A stretch of DNA of 64,000 nucleotides from Luteimonas gilva (GTDB lineage: Bacteria; Pseudomonadota; Gammaproteobacteria; Xanthomonadales; Xanthomonadaceae): assembly GCF_005239095.1 (NCBI RefSeq), contig NZ_SZUA01000002.1, positions 1,054,001-1,118,000 of the forward strand, in the 5' to 3' direction. Of the stretch, positions 52,647 to 60,697 are shown piece by piece; within the stretch, counting starts at the first letter, position 1, and the number at the start of each line of letters is the position of its first letter. The notes beneath the pieces are model-generated. The model had not been told where the DNA came from. It made no database searches and worked only from the letters and a program-made list of their open reading frames with translations. The position numbers and the translations under genes are program-made.

Positions 52647-54713
52647 ATGCTCGAACTAGACGCCAACACCAACCCCGCCCAGCCCGCCGGCTTCAAGCTC
52701 GTGGCGCCGTATTCGCCCGCCGGCGACCAGCCGCAGGCGATCGTCAAGCTGATCGACGGCTTCGAAGCCGGGCTGGCTAGCCAGACCCTGCTCGGCGTCA
52801 CCGGGTCTGGCAAGACCTACACCGTCGCCAACATGATCCAGGCGGTGCAGAAGCCGACCTTGGTGATGGCGCCGAACAAGACCCTGGCCGCGCAGCTATA
52901 CGGCGAGTTCAAGGCCTTCTTCCCGCACAACGCGGTCGAGTACTTCGTCAGCTATTACGACTACTACCAGCCCGAGGCCTACGTTCCTTCGTCGGACACC
53001 TTCATCGAGAAGGACAGTTCGATGAACGAGCACATCGAGCAGATGCGGCTGGCGGCGACCAAGACCCTGCTGTCGCGGCGCGATGCGATCGTCGTCGCCA
53101 CGGTGTCCGCGATCTACGGCCTGGGTTCGCCGGAAGACTATCTGTCGCTGCGCCTGATCCTGTCCCGCGGCGAACGCATCTCCCAGCAGGATCTGATCCG
53201 CCATCTGATCTATCTGCAATACAGCCGCAACGAATACGAGTTGCAGCGCGGCACTTTCCGCGTCCGCGGCGAGACGATCGACGTGCACCCGGCCGAGAAC
53301 GACGCCGAAGCGCTGCGCATCGAGCTGTTCGACGGCGAGATCGAAAAGCTGTCGATGTTCGATCCGCTCACCGGCGAGACCCTGCGCGTGATCCCCCGCT
53401 TCACCGTGTACCCGAAAACGCACTACGCGACCACGCGCGAGCGCACGCTGTCGGCGATCGACACGATCAAGATCGAGCTGAAGGAACGCCTTGAACAGCT
53501 ATATTCGCAGAACAAACTAGTCGAAGCGCAGCGCTTGGCGCAGCGCACCCAGTTCGACCTCGAAATGATGAACGAAGTCGGCTACTGCTCGGGCATCGAA
53601 AACTACTCGCGTCACCTCACCGGCAAGGCGCCGGGCGAGCCGCCGCCGACCTTGTTCGACTATCTGCCGCCGGACGCCCTGCTGGTCGTCGACGAATCGC
53701 ACGTTACCGTTCCACAGCTCGGCGCGATGTATAAAGGCGACCGTTCGCGCAAGGAAACGCTAGTGGAATTCGGATTCCGCTTGCCATCGGCGCTGGACAA
53801 CCGGCCGCTGCGTTTCGAGGAATGGGAAGCTCGTGCGCCGCGCAGCGTGTTCGTTTCGGCGACGCCGGGACCGTACGAATTGCGCAAGTCGGAAGGGCAG
53901 GTGGTCGAACTGGTGGTGCGGCCGACCGGCCTGGTCGATCCACAGGTGGAGATCCGCCCGGTCGCGACCCAGGTCGACGACCTTTTGTCGGAGATCAACG
54001 AACGCGTGGCGATGGGCGACCGCGTCCTGGTCACCACGCTCACCAAACGCATGGCCGAGAATCTCACCGAATACCTGTCCGAGCACAACGTGAAAGTGCG
54101 CTATCTGCACTCGGACGTGGACACGGTGGAACGCGTGGAGATCATCCGCGACCTGCGCTTGGGCAAGTTCGACGTGCTGGTCGGCATCAATTTGTTGCGC
54201 GAAGGCTTGGACATGCCGGAAGTGTCGTTGGTCGCGATATTGGACGCGGACAAGGAAGGCTTCCTGCGTTCGACCGGTTCGTTGATCCAGACGATCGGCC
54301 GCGCGGCGCGCAACCTGCGCGGCAAGGCGATCCTCTACGCCGACCGCATCACCGATTCGATGAAGCGCGCTTTGGACGAAACCGACCGGCGCCGCGAACG
54401 CCAGGTGCAGTACAACGCTGAGCACGGGATCACCCCGCAAAGCGTGGTGCGGGCGATCATGGACACGATGGAGGGCGCGCGCGACGAGCCTGATGCCGTG
54501 CGCGGCCGCGGCCGGAGCGCCGAGCGCAAGGCGGCGCGGCGGGTGGCCGAGGAAACGGAGGAATACCTGGCGCTGGACCCGGCCAAGTTCGCGCAGCGGC
54601 TCAAAGCGCTGGAGCAGCAGATGTACCAGCATGCCCGCGATCTGGAGTTCGAGGCGGCGGCGCAGGTGCGAGATCAGATCCGGCGGCTGAAAGAGGCCAG
54701 CCTGGCGGGCTGA
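52647..54713 (+). CDS. uvrB: Excinuclease ABC subunit B
   Basis: UvrB is the damage-verifying helicase-like subunit of nucleotide excision repair. It is 688 residues. Walker A GVTGSGKT is at 50-57, followed by the beta-hairpin region [12 protein letters not shown], helicase motifs including VDESHVT and QTIGRAARN, and a C-terminal UVR domain ([16 protein letters not shown]). The ATG at 52647 adds about 15 residues before the family core. No LexA-like box was seen upstream. Confidence 0.97.
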   Translation: MLELDANTNPAQPAGFKLVAPYSPAGDQPQAIVKLIDGFEAGLASQTLLGVTGSGKTYTVANMIQAVQKPTLVMAPNKTLAAQLYGEFKAFFPHNAVEYFVSYYDYYQPEAYVPSSDTFIEKDSSMNEHIEQMRLAATKTLLSRRDAIVVATVSAIYGLGSPEDYLSLRLILSRGERISQQDLIRHLIYLQYSRNEYELQRGTFRVRGETIDVHPAENDAEALRIELFDGEIEKLSMFDPLTGETLRVIPRFTVYPKTHYATTRERTLSAIDTIKIELKERLEQLYSQNKLVEAQRLAQRTQFDLEMMNEVGYCSGIENYSRHLTGKAPGEPPPTLFDYLPPDALLVVDESHVTVPQLGAMYKGDRSRKETLVEFGFRLPSALDNRPLRFEEWEARAPRSVFVSATPGPYELRKSEGQVVELVVRPTGLVDPQVEIRPVATQVDDLLSEINERVAMGDRVLVTTLTKRMAENLTEYLSEHNVKVRYLHSDVDTVERVEIIRDLRLGKFDVLVGINLLREGLDMPEVSLVAILDADKEGFLRSTGSLIQTIGRAARNLRGKAILYADRITDSMKRALDETDRRRERQVQYNAEHGITPQSVVRAIMDTMEGARDEPDAVRGRGRSAERKAARRVAEETEEYLALDPAKFAQRLKALEQQMYQHARDLEFEAAAQVRDQIRRLKEASLAG

Positions 54714-54737
54714 AGCGGGCGGAACCCGGGATTTCGG

Positions 54738-54767
54738 TTGTCCGGGCCCCGTCCCGTCGGCTAAACT
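54738..54767 (+). promoter_or_regulatory. Promoter of tRNA-Val
   Basis: TTGTCC (54738-54743) and TAAACT (54762-54767) with an 18-bp spacer, 32 bp before the tRNA. It is followed by a GC-rich discriminator as in stable-RNA promoters. Confidence 0.55.
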
Positions 54768-54799
54768 GCGCGGCCTCGCCGGAGCATCCGGCGGGCTTA

Positions 54800-54874
54800 G
54801 GGCGGTTAGCTCAGCGGTAGAGCACTACCTTGACATGGTAGGGGTCACAGGTTCGAACCCTGTACCGCCCACCA
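54800..54874 (+). tRNA. tRNA-Val (GAC)
   Basis: A complete cloverleaf: acceptor GGGCGGT/ACCGCCC, discriminator A, encoded CCA (54872-54874). The anticodon stem is CTACC/GGTAG with loop TTGACAT, anticodon GAC for valine, and the T-arm carries GGTTCGAACCC. Confidence 0.97.
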
Positions 54875-54907
54875 ATTAAATCAATGGCTTAGGCTGTTTT
54901 TAATTGG
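54872..54907 (+). terminator. AT-rich hairpin after tRNA-Val
   Basis: CCAATTAAA (54872-54880) pairs perfectly with TTTAATTGG (54899-54907) across an 18-nt loop. It begins in the tRNA CCA end. It may be a terminator or part of an old attachment site. Confidence 0.4.
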
Positions 54908-54922
54908 ATCGAATTTAGCCCC

Positions 54923-55723
54923 TCAAAACTGCCGGGACACGCCGATGAACAACCCGGCGTTGCCGTCGATGTCCTCTTTCAGCAGTGGACTGTCCGTAAT
55001 TTCGCTGGGCAGGAATTCGTAGCCCGCATTCGCCATGGCCCGCCACTTCTCGGCGAACGGCCGCGCTACGGTGATGCCTATATAGCGAAGCATCGCGCTG
55101 CCGGGTTCGTAGCGAACCACGCCGCGGGCGACTTCTTTATCCAAGGTGCCGTAGTAGTAGTCGGCGGTGTCCTTGGATAGGTATTTCACCCCTACGCTCG
55201 GCGTCAGCACGAATCCGCCGAGCCGCATCGGGTACAGATAACCGATGTCGGCCTCGTAGCCGCCGCTGGTGTCCGTGATGTCCGCCTTGAGCTCGAATTT
55301 GATCTCGCCAGCCTTGCCGCGCCAGCTGGCCGCCAACCCGGCATCGACGCTGTCGTCGCGGTCTTCCAGCAGATCGCGGTCGATGCCGCGCCGCGCCAGC
55401 TCTTCTCTGCCGAAATCGTCGGCGTCCATGGCGCCAAGACGCCCAGCCAGGAAACCATCCAGAACGAAGCTCTCGCCCTTCACCAGATGGTAGCCGGCCG
55501 TGATGCCTCGCCAGTAGAAGCGCTCGCCCTCATAACCGAAGAACGGCACGACTCGCGTATAGGTACCTTCGCCCGCATACAGCTCGGTGCGCGCACCCGC
55601 CGCCAGACCGACACTCCAACGCGATGGCGCCACATCGGCGCGTTCCTCTCCTTTCTCCACTACCTGCGCATTCGCGATCCAAGGCATCAGCAGTACACAC
55701 GACAAGATTGGGCGAACCTTCAT
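54923..55723 (-). CDS. MipA/OmpV family outer-membrane protein
   Basis: A 266-residue beta-barrel of the MipA/OmpV family. A signal peptide (1-19, ANAQ) precedes alternating beta strands: VGLAAGARTELYAGEG, VPFFGYEGERFYWRG, an acidic loop with DRDLLEDRDDSVDAGL, and the terminal GLFIGVSRQF with a C-terminal Phe. Members act as scaffold or osmotic/antibiotic-related porins. It is a single gene, convergent with tRNA-Val. Confidence 0.88.
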   Translation of the reverse strand: MKVRPILSCVLLMPWIANAQVVEKGEERADVAPSRWSVGLAAGARTELYAGEGTYTRVVPFFGYEGERFYWRGITAGYHLVKGESFVLDGFLAGRLGAMDADDFGREELARRGIDRDLLEDRDDSVDAGLAASWRGKAGEIKFELKADITDTSGGYEADIGYLYPMRLGGFVLTPSVGVKYLSKDTADYYYGTLDKEVARGVVRYEPGSAMLRYIGITVARPFAEKWRAMANAGYEFLPSEITDSPLLKEDIDGNAGLFIGVSRQF

Positions 55724-56033
55724 GGCGGACTATCCTCGGCGGGGGCGAAATAGCGTGCCGAAGCTATCGGGATGTTTTTAAGATCTGTTTAATGCCTGCC
55801 ACGGTATTCACGTCCTGCGATGTCGGTCAGGACATAGAGCAGGGCGATGACGGCGGATAAGGCGCAGGGATCCGACCGGCTCTTTCGCAGCTATTGAGTG
55901 TGCCGCTTTGCTGCGGTGCGGAATCCGCTGCCGATCGCGGATCGAAAGAATTCCTATCTTTTGAAACCCCGGCCTGCCTATCCAAAACAAGGACTTGCCT
56001 GGCGCACACTGCCGGCCATGACGGCGGACCCCC
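55724..56033. other. Divergent intergenic region
   Basis: These 310 bp separate the MipA/OmpV gene (minus) from the CitE-like gene (plus). No gene is supported; the open frames here are short and lack motifs. The AT-rich stretch 55768-55795 is a likely promoter area for the MipA/OmpV gene. Confidence 0.45.
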
Positions 56034-56885
56034 ATGCGTAGCAAGTTGTTCGTGCCCGGTTCGCGGCCGGAATTGTTCGCCAAGGCGTTGGCGAGCGAGG
56101 CCGACGCGCTGTCCTTCGATCTGGAGGATGCCGTCGCCGCGGAACGCAAGGCGGAAGCGCGGACAGCGGTGGCCGAATTCGTCGGTTCGGAGAAAGCCCT
56201 CAATGCGGCCAAGGTCGTGATCGTCCGGGTCAACGCGCCGGGCACGTTGGAATTCGAAGAAGACCTCGCTGCCGTCGCGCGCGATGGCGTCGCCTTATTG
56301 AACTTGCCCAAGATCGAATCCGCGCAAGCGCTGCAGGCCGCCGCGGTGCTGATCGAGCATGCGGAAACCAAGAACCGCGTCGAGCGGCCGATCCAGTGGC
56401 TGATCAACATCGAAACGCCGAAGGCGCTGGCGAATGCCGCGTCGATCGCCGCGGCGCACCCACGCGTGGCGGGTTTGCAGTTGGGATTGGGCGATTTGTT
56501 CGGCCCTTACGGCATCGACCGGCGCGATGCCGCCAACGTGCACGCGGCGATGTTCGCGGTGCGGATGGCGGCGGCGCAGTCAGGCGTGTTCGCGCTGGAT
56601 GGCGCTTATCCCGATCTCGACGATGCCGCAGGCTTTTCCGCGGAAGCCGGCATGGCGCGGCGCCTGGGTTTCGCCGGCAAGAGCTGCATCCATCCGCGCC
56701 AGGTGGCGCTGGCCAATGCCGCATTCGCGCCGTCGGAAGAAGAGTTGGCATCGGCGCGGCGCATCGTCGCCGCCGCCGAACAAGCGGCGGCCCGAGGCGA
56801 CGGCGTGTGCGTGGTGGACGGCAAGATGATCGATCTGCCTTATCTGAAGCAGGCGCAGGCATTGCTCGCGGCCGTGCGAACATGA
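56034..56885 (+). CDS. HpcH/HpaI aldolase/CitE-like CoA ester lyase
   Basis: A TIM-barrel enzyme of the citrate lyase beta-subunit-like family, 283 residues. It cleaves or condenses beta-hydroxyacyl-CoA esters such as malyl- or citramalyl-CoA. Seen are RSKLFVPGSRPELFAKAL, the metal/substrate block DLEDAV, the catalytic-side strand INIETPKAL, GLGDLFGPYGIDR and GKSCIHPRQV. ATG 56034 is the family-typical start. The specific ester cannot be named. It is followed after 52 bp by the symporter. Confidence 0.88.
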   Translation: MRSKLFVPGSRPELFAKALASEADALSFDLEDAVAAERKAEARTAVAEFVGSEKALNAAKVVIVRVNAPGTLEFEEDLAAVARDGVALLNLPKIESAQALQAAAVLIEHAETKNRVERPIQWLINIETPKALANAASIAAAHPRVAGLQLGLGDLFGPYGIDRRDAANVHAAMFAVRMAAAQSGVFALDGAYPDLDDAAGFSAEAGMARRLGFAGKSCIHPRQVALANAAFAPSEEELASARRIVAAAEQAAARGDGVCVVDGKMIDLPYLKQAQALLAAVRT

Positions 56886-56937
56886 CAGCGACGCGAGAGC
56901 AGGGGGCGACCATGGGCCATTTCGGAAATCGCGGACC

Positions 56938-59373
56938 GTGATCCGTCGACTCGCTCGCCTCTGCGCCGGTAGCGCGCTGCGCGGATTCGCCTTCGCCTGC
57001 GCGTTGTTGCTCGCCGGACCGGCCGTCGCGGAAAGCTTGACGCCGATGCGCGCGGGCTCGCTGCCCGCGATCGAATCCGCCGCTCCACTGACGGGCATCG
57101 CCGCCGTCGACGGCAATACGGTCGCGCTGCTGCGCGATTCGGCCTGGCGTCTCGAAGCCGGTGCGGAAGCCTGGTCGCCGGTGCGTTGGCGCGCGGGCAG
57201 CGACGGGGCCGATGTCCTCAGCGTGTTCGGCGACGAAAATCGCGGCTATGCCTTGCTCGGCGGAAACGGCGCTTCGCCGAAAGCGGCGAACGGCGTCGCC
57301 CAATTTAGCCTGGCGGGCGGCGCGCTGTCGCTGCAACCCTTGCCGCCTTTGCCGGCGCCGCTGCGCGATGCGCGCGGCGCGCTGAAAGAGAGCGCTTTGT
57401 ACGTCGCCGGATTCGAGGGCGACAACGCGCGGCTGTTCAAGATCGACCTGGCGGCCGAACGCCCGCAATGGGCGGCCCTGGCGGCTTGGCCCGGAAACCG
57501 GCCGATTCTTTCGCTGGCCACTCAGACCAATGCGGTCTTCGTCGTGACGGAGGATGCCGGCGCGCAAAAAATATGGCGCTGGAGCGCCGACGGCGGATGG
57601 AGCGACAAAGGCGCGGTGCCGGGCCGGTTGGTGCCCGGTTCGGGCCGTGCGGTCGGACAGGCGCACGTGCTGTATCTGCTGCGCGACGCGGCGCAACCCG
57701 AAGGCGCGGCCAAACCGACGACGTACCAAACCATTACCGGCGCATGGGCGGCGCTGCCGGGCGCGAGCGTCGCAGGCGCGATCGCCACGGCCCCCTGGCG
57801 CGACGGCTTGGTTTGGGCGCAACCGGCGCCGACCGGCGGAATCGCCTTCGGTTATGCGCAGATCCAGTCCAGCAAATTGCTGCTGAAATGGTTGGACTGG
57901 GTGGTGATCGTCGTCTACCTGGCGTCGATGATCGGCATCGGCCTGTATTTCTATCTGCGCGAAAAGCGCAACAACACCGCCGGCTTCTTCGTCGGCGGCC
58001 GCAGTATCCCGTTCTGGGCGGCGGGCATCAGCCTGTACGCCGCCAACACCAGTTCGATCAGCTTCATCGCCATTCCGGCCAAGGCGTTCGAGACGAACTG
58101 GCAATACCTCACCAACAACCTGATCGCGGTGCTGGGCTTGATGTTCGTCGCGGTGTGGATCGTGCCGCTGCTGCGCCGCTTGGATCTGATGTCGGTGTTC
58201 TCGTACCTGGAAACGCGCTTCCATCCGGCGATCCGGATGCTGGCCAGCGCGTTGTGCATCGTCATGCAGATCGGCAGCCGGATGAGCGTGATCCTGTTCC
58301 TGCCGGCGCTGGCCATCGCCACCATCACCGGCATCAGCGTGGTGTGGAGCGTGATCCTGATGGGCGGCTTCACCATCGTCTACACCGCGATGGGCGGCAT
58401 GAAGGCGGTGATCTGGACCGATTTCGTGCAGGTGATCGTGAAGATGGGCGGCGCGATCTTCGCCATCGGATTCATCGTCTGGACCCTGCACGGCGGCGTC
58501 GGCGAGTTCTGGTCGACGGCGATGGCCGAAGACAAGATGCATCTGTTCGATTTCAGTTTCGACCTGACCAAGGCGACGGTGTGGGGCTTCATCTTCCTGG
58601 TGATCTTCGACGTCGTGCTGACGTTCCCGAAAGACCAGGTGCTGATGCAGCGCACGCTGTCGACCAAGTCGGACAAGGAAGCCGGGCGCTCGATCTGGGC
58701 GTTCGCCGCGATCATGATTCCCGGCGGCTTCGTGTTCTACATGATCGGCACCGCCCTGTTCGTCTACTACAAGAACAATCCGGAGCGGATGAATCCGCTG
58801 CTGCCGATCGACGCGACGTTCCCGCTGTTCATCGCCGCCGAACTGCCGAGCGGGGTGACCGGGCTGATCATCGCCGGCATCTTCGCCGCGGCGATGGCCA
58901 CGCTGTCGGGCATCATGAACAGCGTCGCGACCCTGATTTCGGTCGATTTCTACGAAAAAATGGCCAAGAACCCGACCCCGGCCAAAAGCGTGCGCTTCGC
59001 AGAATGGATGACGGTCGCGGTCGGTCTGGTCGGCATCGGCGTCGCGCTGTTGCTGTCGCGGTTCGACATCCATTCGCTGTTCGACGTGTCGATCGAGCTG
59101 GCCGGCCTGCTCGGCGGGGGGTTCGCCGGCGCCTACACGCTGGGCATGTTCACCCGGCGCGCGAATTCGCCGGGCGTGGCGATCGGGATCGGATCGGCCA
59201 TCGTCCTGACCCTGGTGGCCTGGTCGTTCAAGCTGGTGCATCCGTACTACTACCTGGCGATCTCGATTCTGTTGTGCATCGTCATCGGCTACCTCGCGAG
59301 TTTGTTGTTCCCCGCGCCGCAGCGCTCGCTGAAAGGGCTGACGATCTACGCCGACAGGGCCTCGGATACCTGA
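56938..59373 (+). CDS. Sodium/solute symporter (SSS family) with N-terminal extracytoplasmic propeller-like domain
   Basis: An 811-residue fusion. A signal sequence (about 1-32, AVAE) is followed by about 280 residues of repeated short beta motifs (LPPLPAPLRDARGALKESALYVAGF; WSADGGWSDKGAVPG) that look like a kelch or NanM-type beta-propeller. An SSS/SLC5 permease with 13 or so helices starts near residue 315 (WLDWVVIVVYLASMIGIG), with the diagnostic FFVGGRSIPFWAAGISLYAANTSSISFI. The propeller may bind or isomerise the imported solute outside the membrane, as proposed for mutarotase-linked symporters. It starts at GTG 56938; no better ATG is in frame. Confidence 0.88.
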   Translation: MIRRLARLCAGSALRGFAFACALLLAGPAVAESLTPMRAGSLPAIESAAPLTGIAAVDGNTVALLRDSAWRLEAGAEAWSPVRWRAGSDGADVLSVFGDENRGYALLGGNGASPKAANGVAQFSLAGGALSLQPLPPLPAPLRDARGALKESALYVAGFEGDNARLFKIDLAAERPQWAALAAWPGNRPILSLATQTNAVFVVTEDAGAQKIWRWSADGGWSDKGAVPGRLVPGSGRAVGQAHVLYLLRDAAQPEGAAKPTTYQTITGAWAALPGASVAGAIATAPWRDGLVWAQPAPTGGIAFGYAQIQSSKLLLKWLDWVVIVVYLASMIGIGLYFYLREKRNNTAGFFVGGRSIPFWAAGISLYAANTSSISFIAIPAKAFETNWQYLTNNLIAVLGLMFVAVWIVPLLRRLDLMSVFSYLETRFHPAIRMLASALCIVMQIGSRMSVILFLPALAIATITGISVVWSVILMGGFTIVYTAMGGMKAVIWTDFVQVIVKMGGAIFAIGFIVWTLHGGVGEFWSTAMAEDKMHLFDFSFDLTKATVWGFIFLVIFDVVLTFPKDQVLMQRTLSTKSDKEAGRSIWAFAAIMIPGGFVFYMIGTALFVYYKNNPERMNPLLPIDATFPLFIAAELPSGVTGLIIAGIFAAAMATLSGIMNSVATLISVDFYEKMAKNPTPAKSVRFAEWMTVAVGLVGIGVALLLSRFDIHSLFDVSIELAGLLGGGFAGAYTLGMFTRRANSPGVAIGIGSAIVLTLVAWSFKLVHPYYYLAISILLCIVIGYLASLLFPAPQRSLKGLTIYADRASDT

Positions 59374-59447
59374 AATACAGTGACTAACGGCGCATTGGCG
59401 CCGGATGCGCGGCTCGTGTAGCCTGCGGGATCGCCGAGCGAGATGCC

Positions 59448-60329
59448 GTGGAGACCCAGTTCCTCAACACCTTCGTCACCGTGGTCGACCAGGGTTCCAT
59501 GGCGGCCGCGGCGCGCGTGCTCAACATCACGCCGGCGGCGGTGGCGCAGCAGATCCGCACCTTGGAGCGCGAGATCGGCGCCACGCTGATCGCCCGCGTC
59601 GGCCGCACCGTCAGCGTCACCGAGGAAGGCTCGCGCATCCTGCAGCGCTCGCGCGATCTGCTGCGCAACGTCGCCGACCTGCGCAGCGTGGCCAACGACA
59701 ACGCCGTCTCCGGCGAATTGCGACTGGGCGCGTGTCCCACGGCATTGGCCGGCATGTTGCCGGATGCCTTGGCGCGGATGGTGGAAGCGTTTCCATTGAT
59801 CAACGTCTTCATCAAGCCGGGCTATTCGGCCGATCTGTACCGGGCGGTGGAAGAGGGCGATCTGGACGCCGCGTTGGTGCTGCAAGCGCCTTACGCGCTA
59901 CCCAAGACTTGCGAATGGCAGCTGCTGCGCGAAGAGCCGCTGGTCGTGCTCGCGCCGGACAGCATGGCCGGACGCGACCCGCACGAATTGCTCGCGACCG
60001 AACCGATGATCCGCTACGACCGCCACCAGTGGGGCGGCCGCCAGGCCGACGAATACCTGCGCGCGGCCGGCATCGTGCCGCGCGAACGGTTCGAGCTGAA
60101 CGCGCTGAACGCGATCGCGGTGATGGTGGATCGCGGCCTGGGCGTGTCGTTGGTCCCGGATTGGGCGCGGCCCTGGCCCGAAGGCCTGAAGGTCGTCCGC
60201 ATTCCGCTGCCGCAGGCCACGGTGCCGCGGCGGATCGGCGTGGTCTGGTCGCGCTCGAGCGTGCGCGTGCGCTTGGTGACGGTGTTCCTGCAGGAAAGCC
60301 GTAAGGCGATGCAGGCGCAAACGCGCTAG
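59448..60329 (+). CDS. LysR family transcriptional regulator
   Basis: A 293-residue LysR-type regulator. An N-terminal winged helix-turn-helix (about 2-60; MAAAARVLNITPAAVAQQIRTLE) precedes a periplasmic-binding-protein-like effector domain (about 88-290). A GTG start at 59448 is used because residues begin ETQFLNTFVTVVDQGS, the standard LysR N-terminus. It is co-oriented with the symporter upstream (74 bp) and the TonB receptor downstream, and may control both. Confidence 0.93.
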   Translation: METQFLNTFVTVVDQGSMAAAARVLNITPAAVAQQIRTLEREIGATLIARVGRTVSVTEEGSRILQRSRDLLRNVADLRSVANDNAVSGELRLGACPTALAGMLPDALARMVEAFPLINVFIKPGYSADLYRAVEEGDLDAALVLQAPYALPKTCEWQLLREEPLVVLAPDSMAGRDPHELLATEPMIRYDRHQWGGRQADEYLRAAGIVPRERFELNALNAIAVMVDRGLGVSLVPDWARPWPEGLKVVRIPLPQATVPRRIGVVWSRSSVRVRLVTVFLQESRKAMQAQTR

Positions 60330-60336
60330 GGCGTCG

Positions 60337-60449
60337 CCTTTGTAGGAGCGGCTTTAGCCGCGAGCTCTTCCCCTCACGCTCCCGCCATGCGCCGGGTTCG
60401 TTCCGAACCGGCCGAAAAAGCTCACGGCTGAATCCGATCCTGCAAAAGC
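60337..60449. repeat. Degenerate GTAG-headed REP pair, GCGGCTTTAGCCGC type
   Basis: The left arm (60337-60365) is a standard copy (GTAGGAGCGGCTTTAGCCGC). The right arm (60419-60449) carries several substitutions, so the hairpin is decayed. It begins 8 bp after the LysR stop. Confidence 0.8.
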
Positions 60450-60697
60450 CGATTGTTTTGTTGCACTGCGACAAATCTTTTCTATCGTCGTAAGCAACAA
60501 AAAATAGTCTCTGAACATAGGCCGTGGCGGTTCTACGCGCCCAGGGGAGCGCATAGGCTCTCGCGCAACAAGGCTGTTGCTTTAGCGCCGGGGGAGAGGT
60601 GCAGGCGGGGCGCGCGGAGACGCGCGTCCCATGAGCGCTTCATAGATTCGAAGCACGGGCAACACGCGCTTCGCAGCCACAGGAATCCACGACCGAC
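60450..60697 (+). other. Spacer upstream of the TonB receptor gene
   Basis: These 248 bp contain no supported gene. They include an AT-rich stretch with several TTGTTTTGTTGC/GCAACAAAAA-like inverted segments (60453-60511) and a small hairpin GCAACA/TGTTGC (60566-60581). The former is a plausible operator/promoter zone for the receptor, possibly bound by the adjacent LysR protein. Confidence 0.35.

Noticed and set aside
51841-54907. An integrated mobile element with attachment sites between the two tRNA genes
   Set aside because: No integrase was found, no repeat of a tRNA 3' end was found, and the interval contains uvrB, a core gene.
56404-59241. A 945-codon minus-strand frame across citE and the symporter
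   Set aside because: It has the low-complexity composition typical of antisense frames and no recognisable domain.
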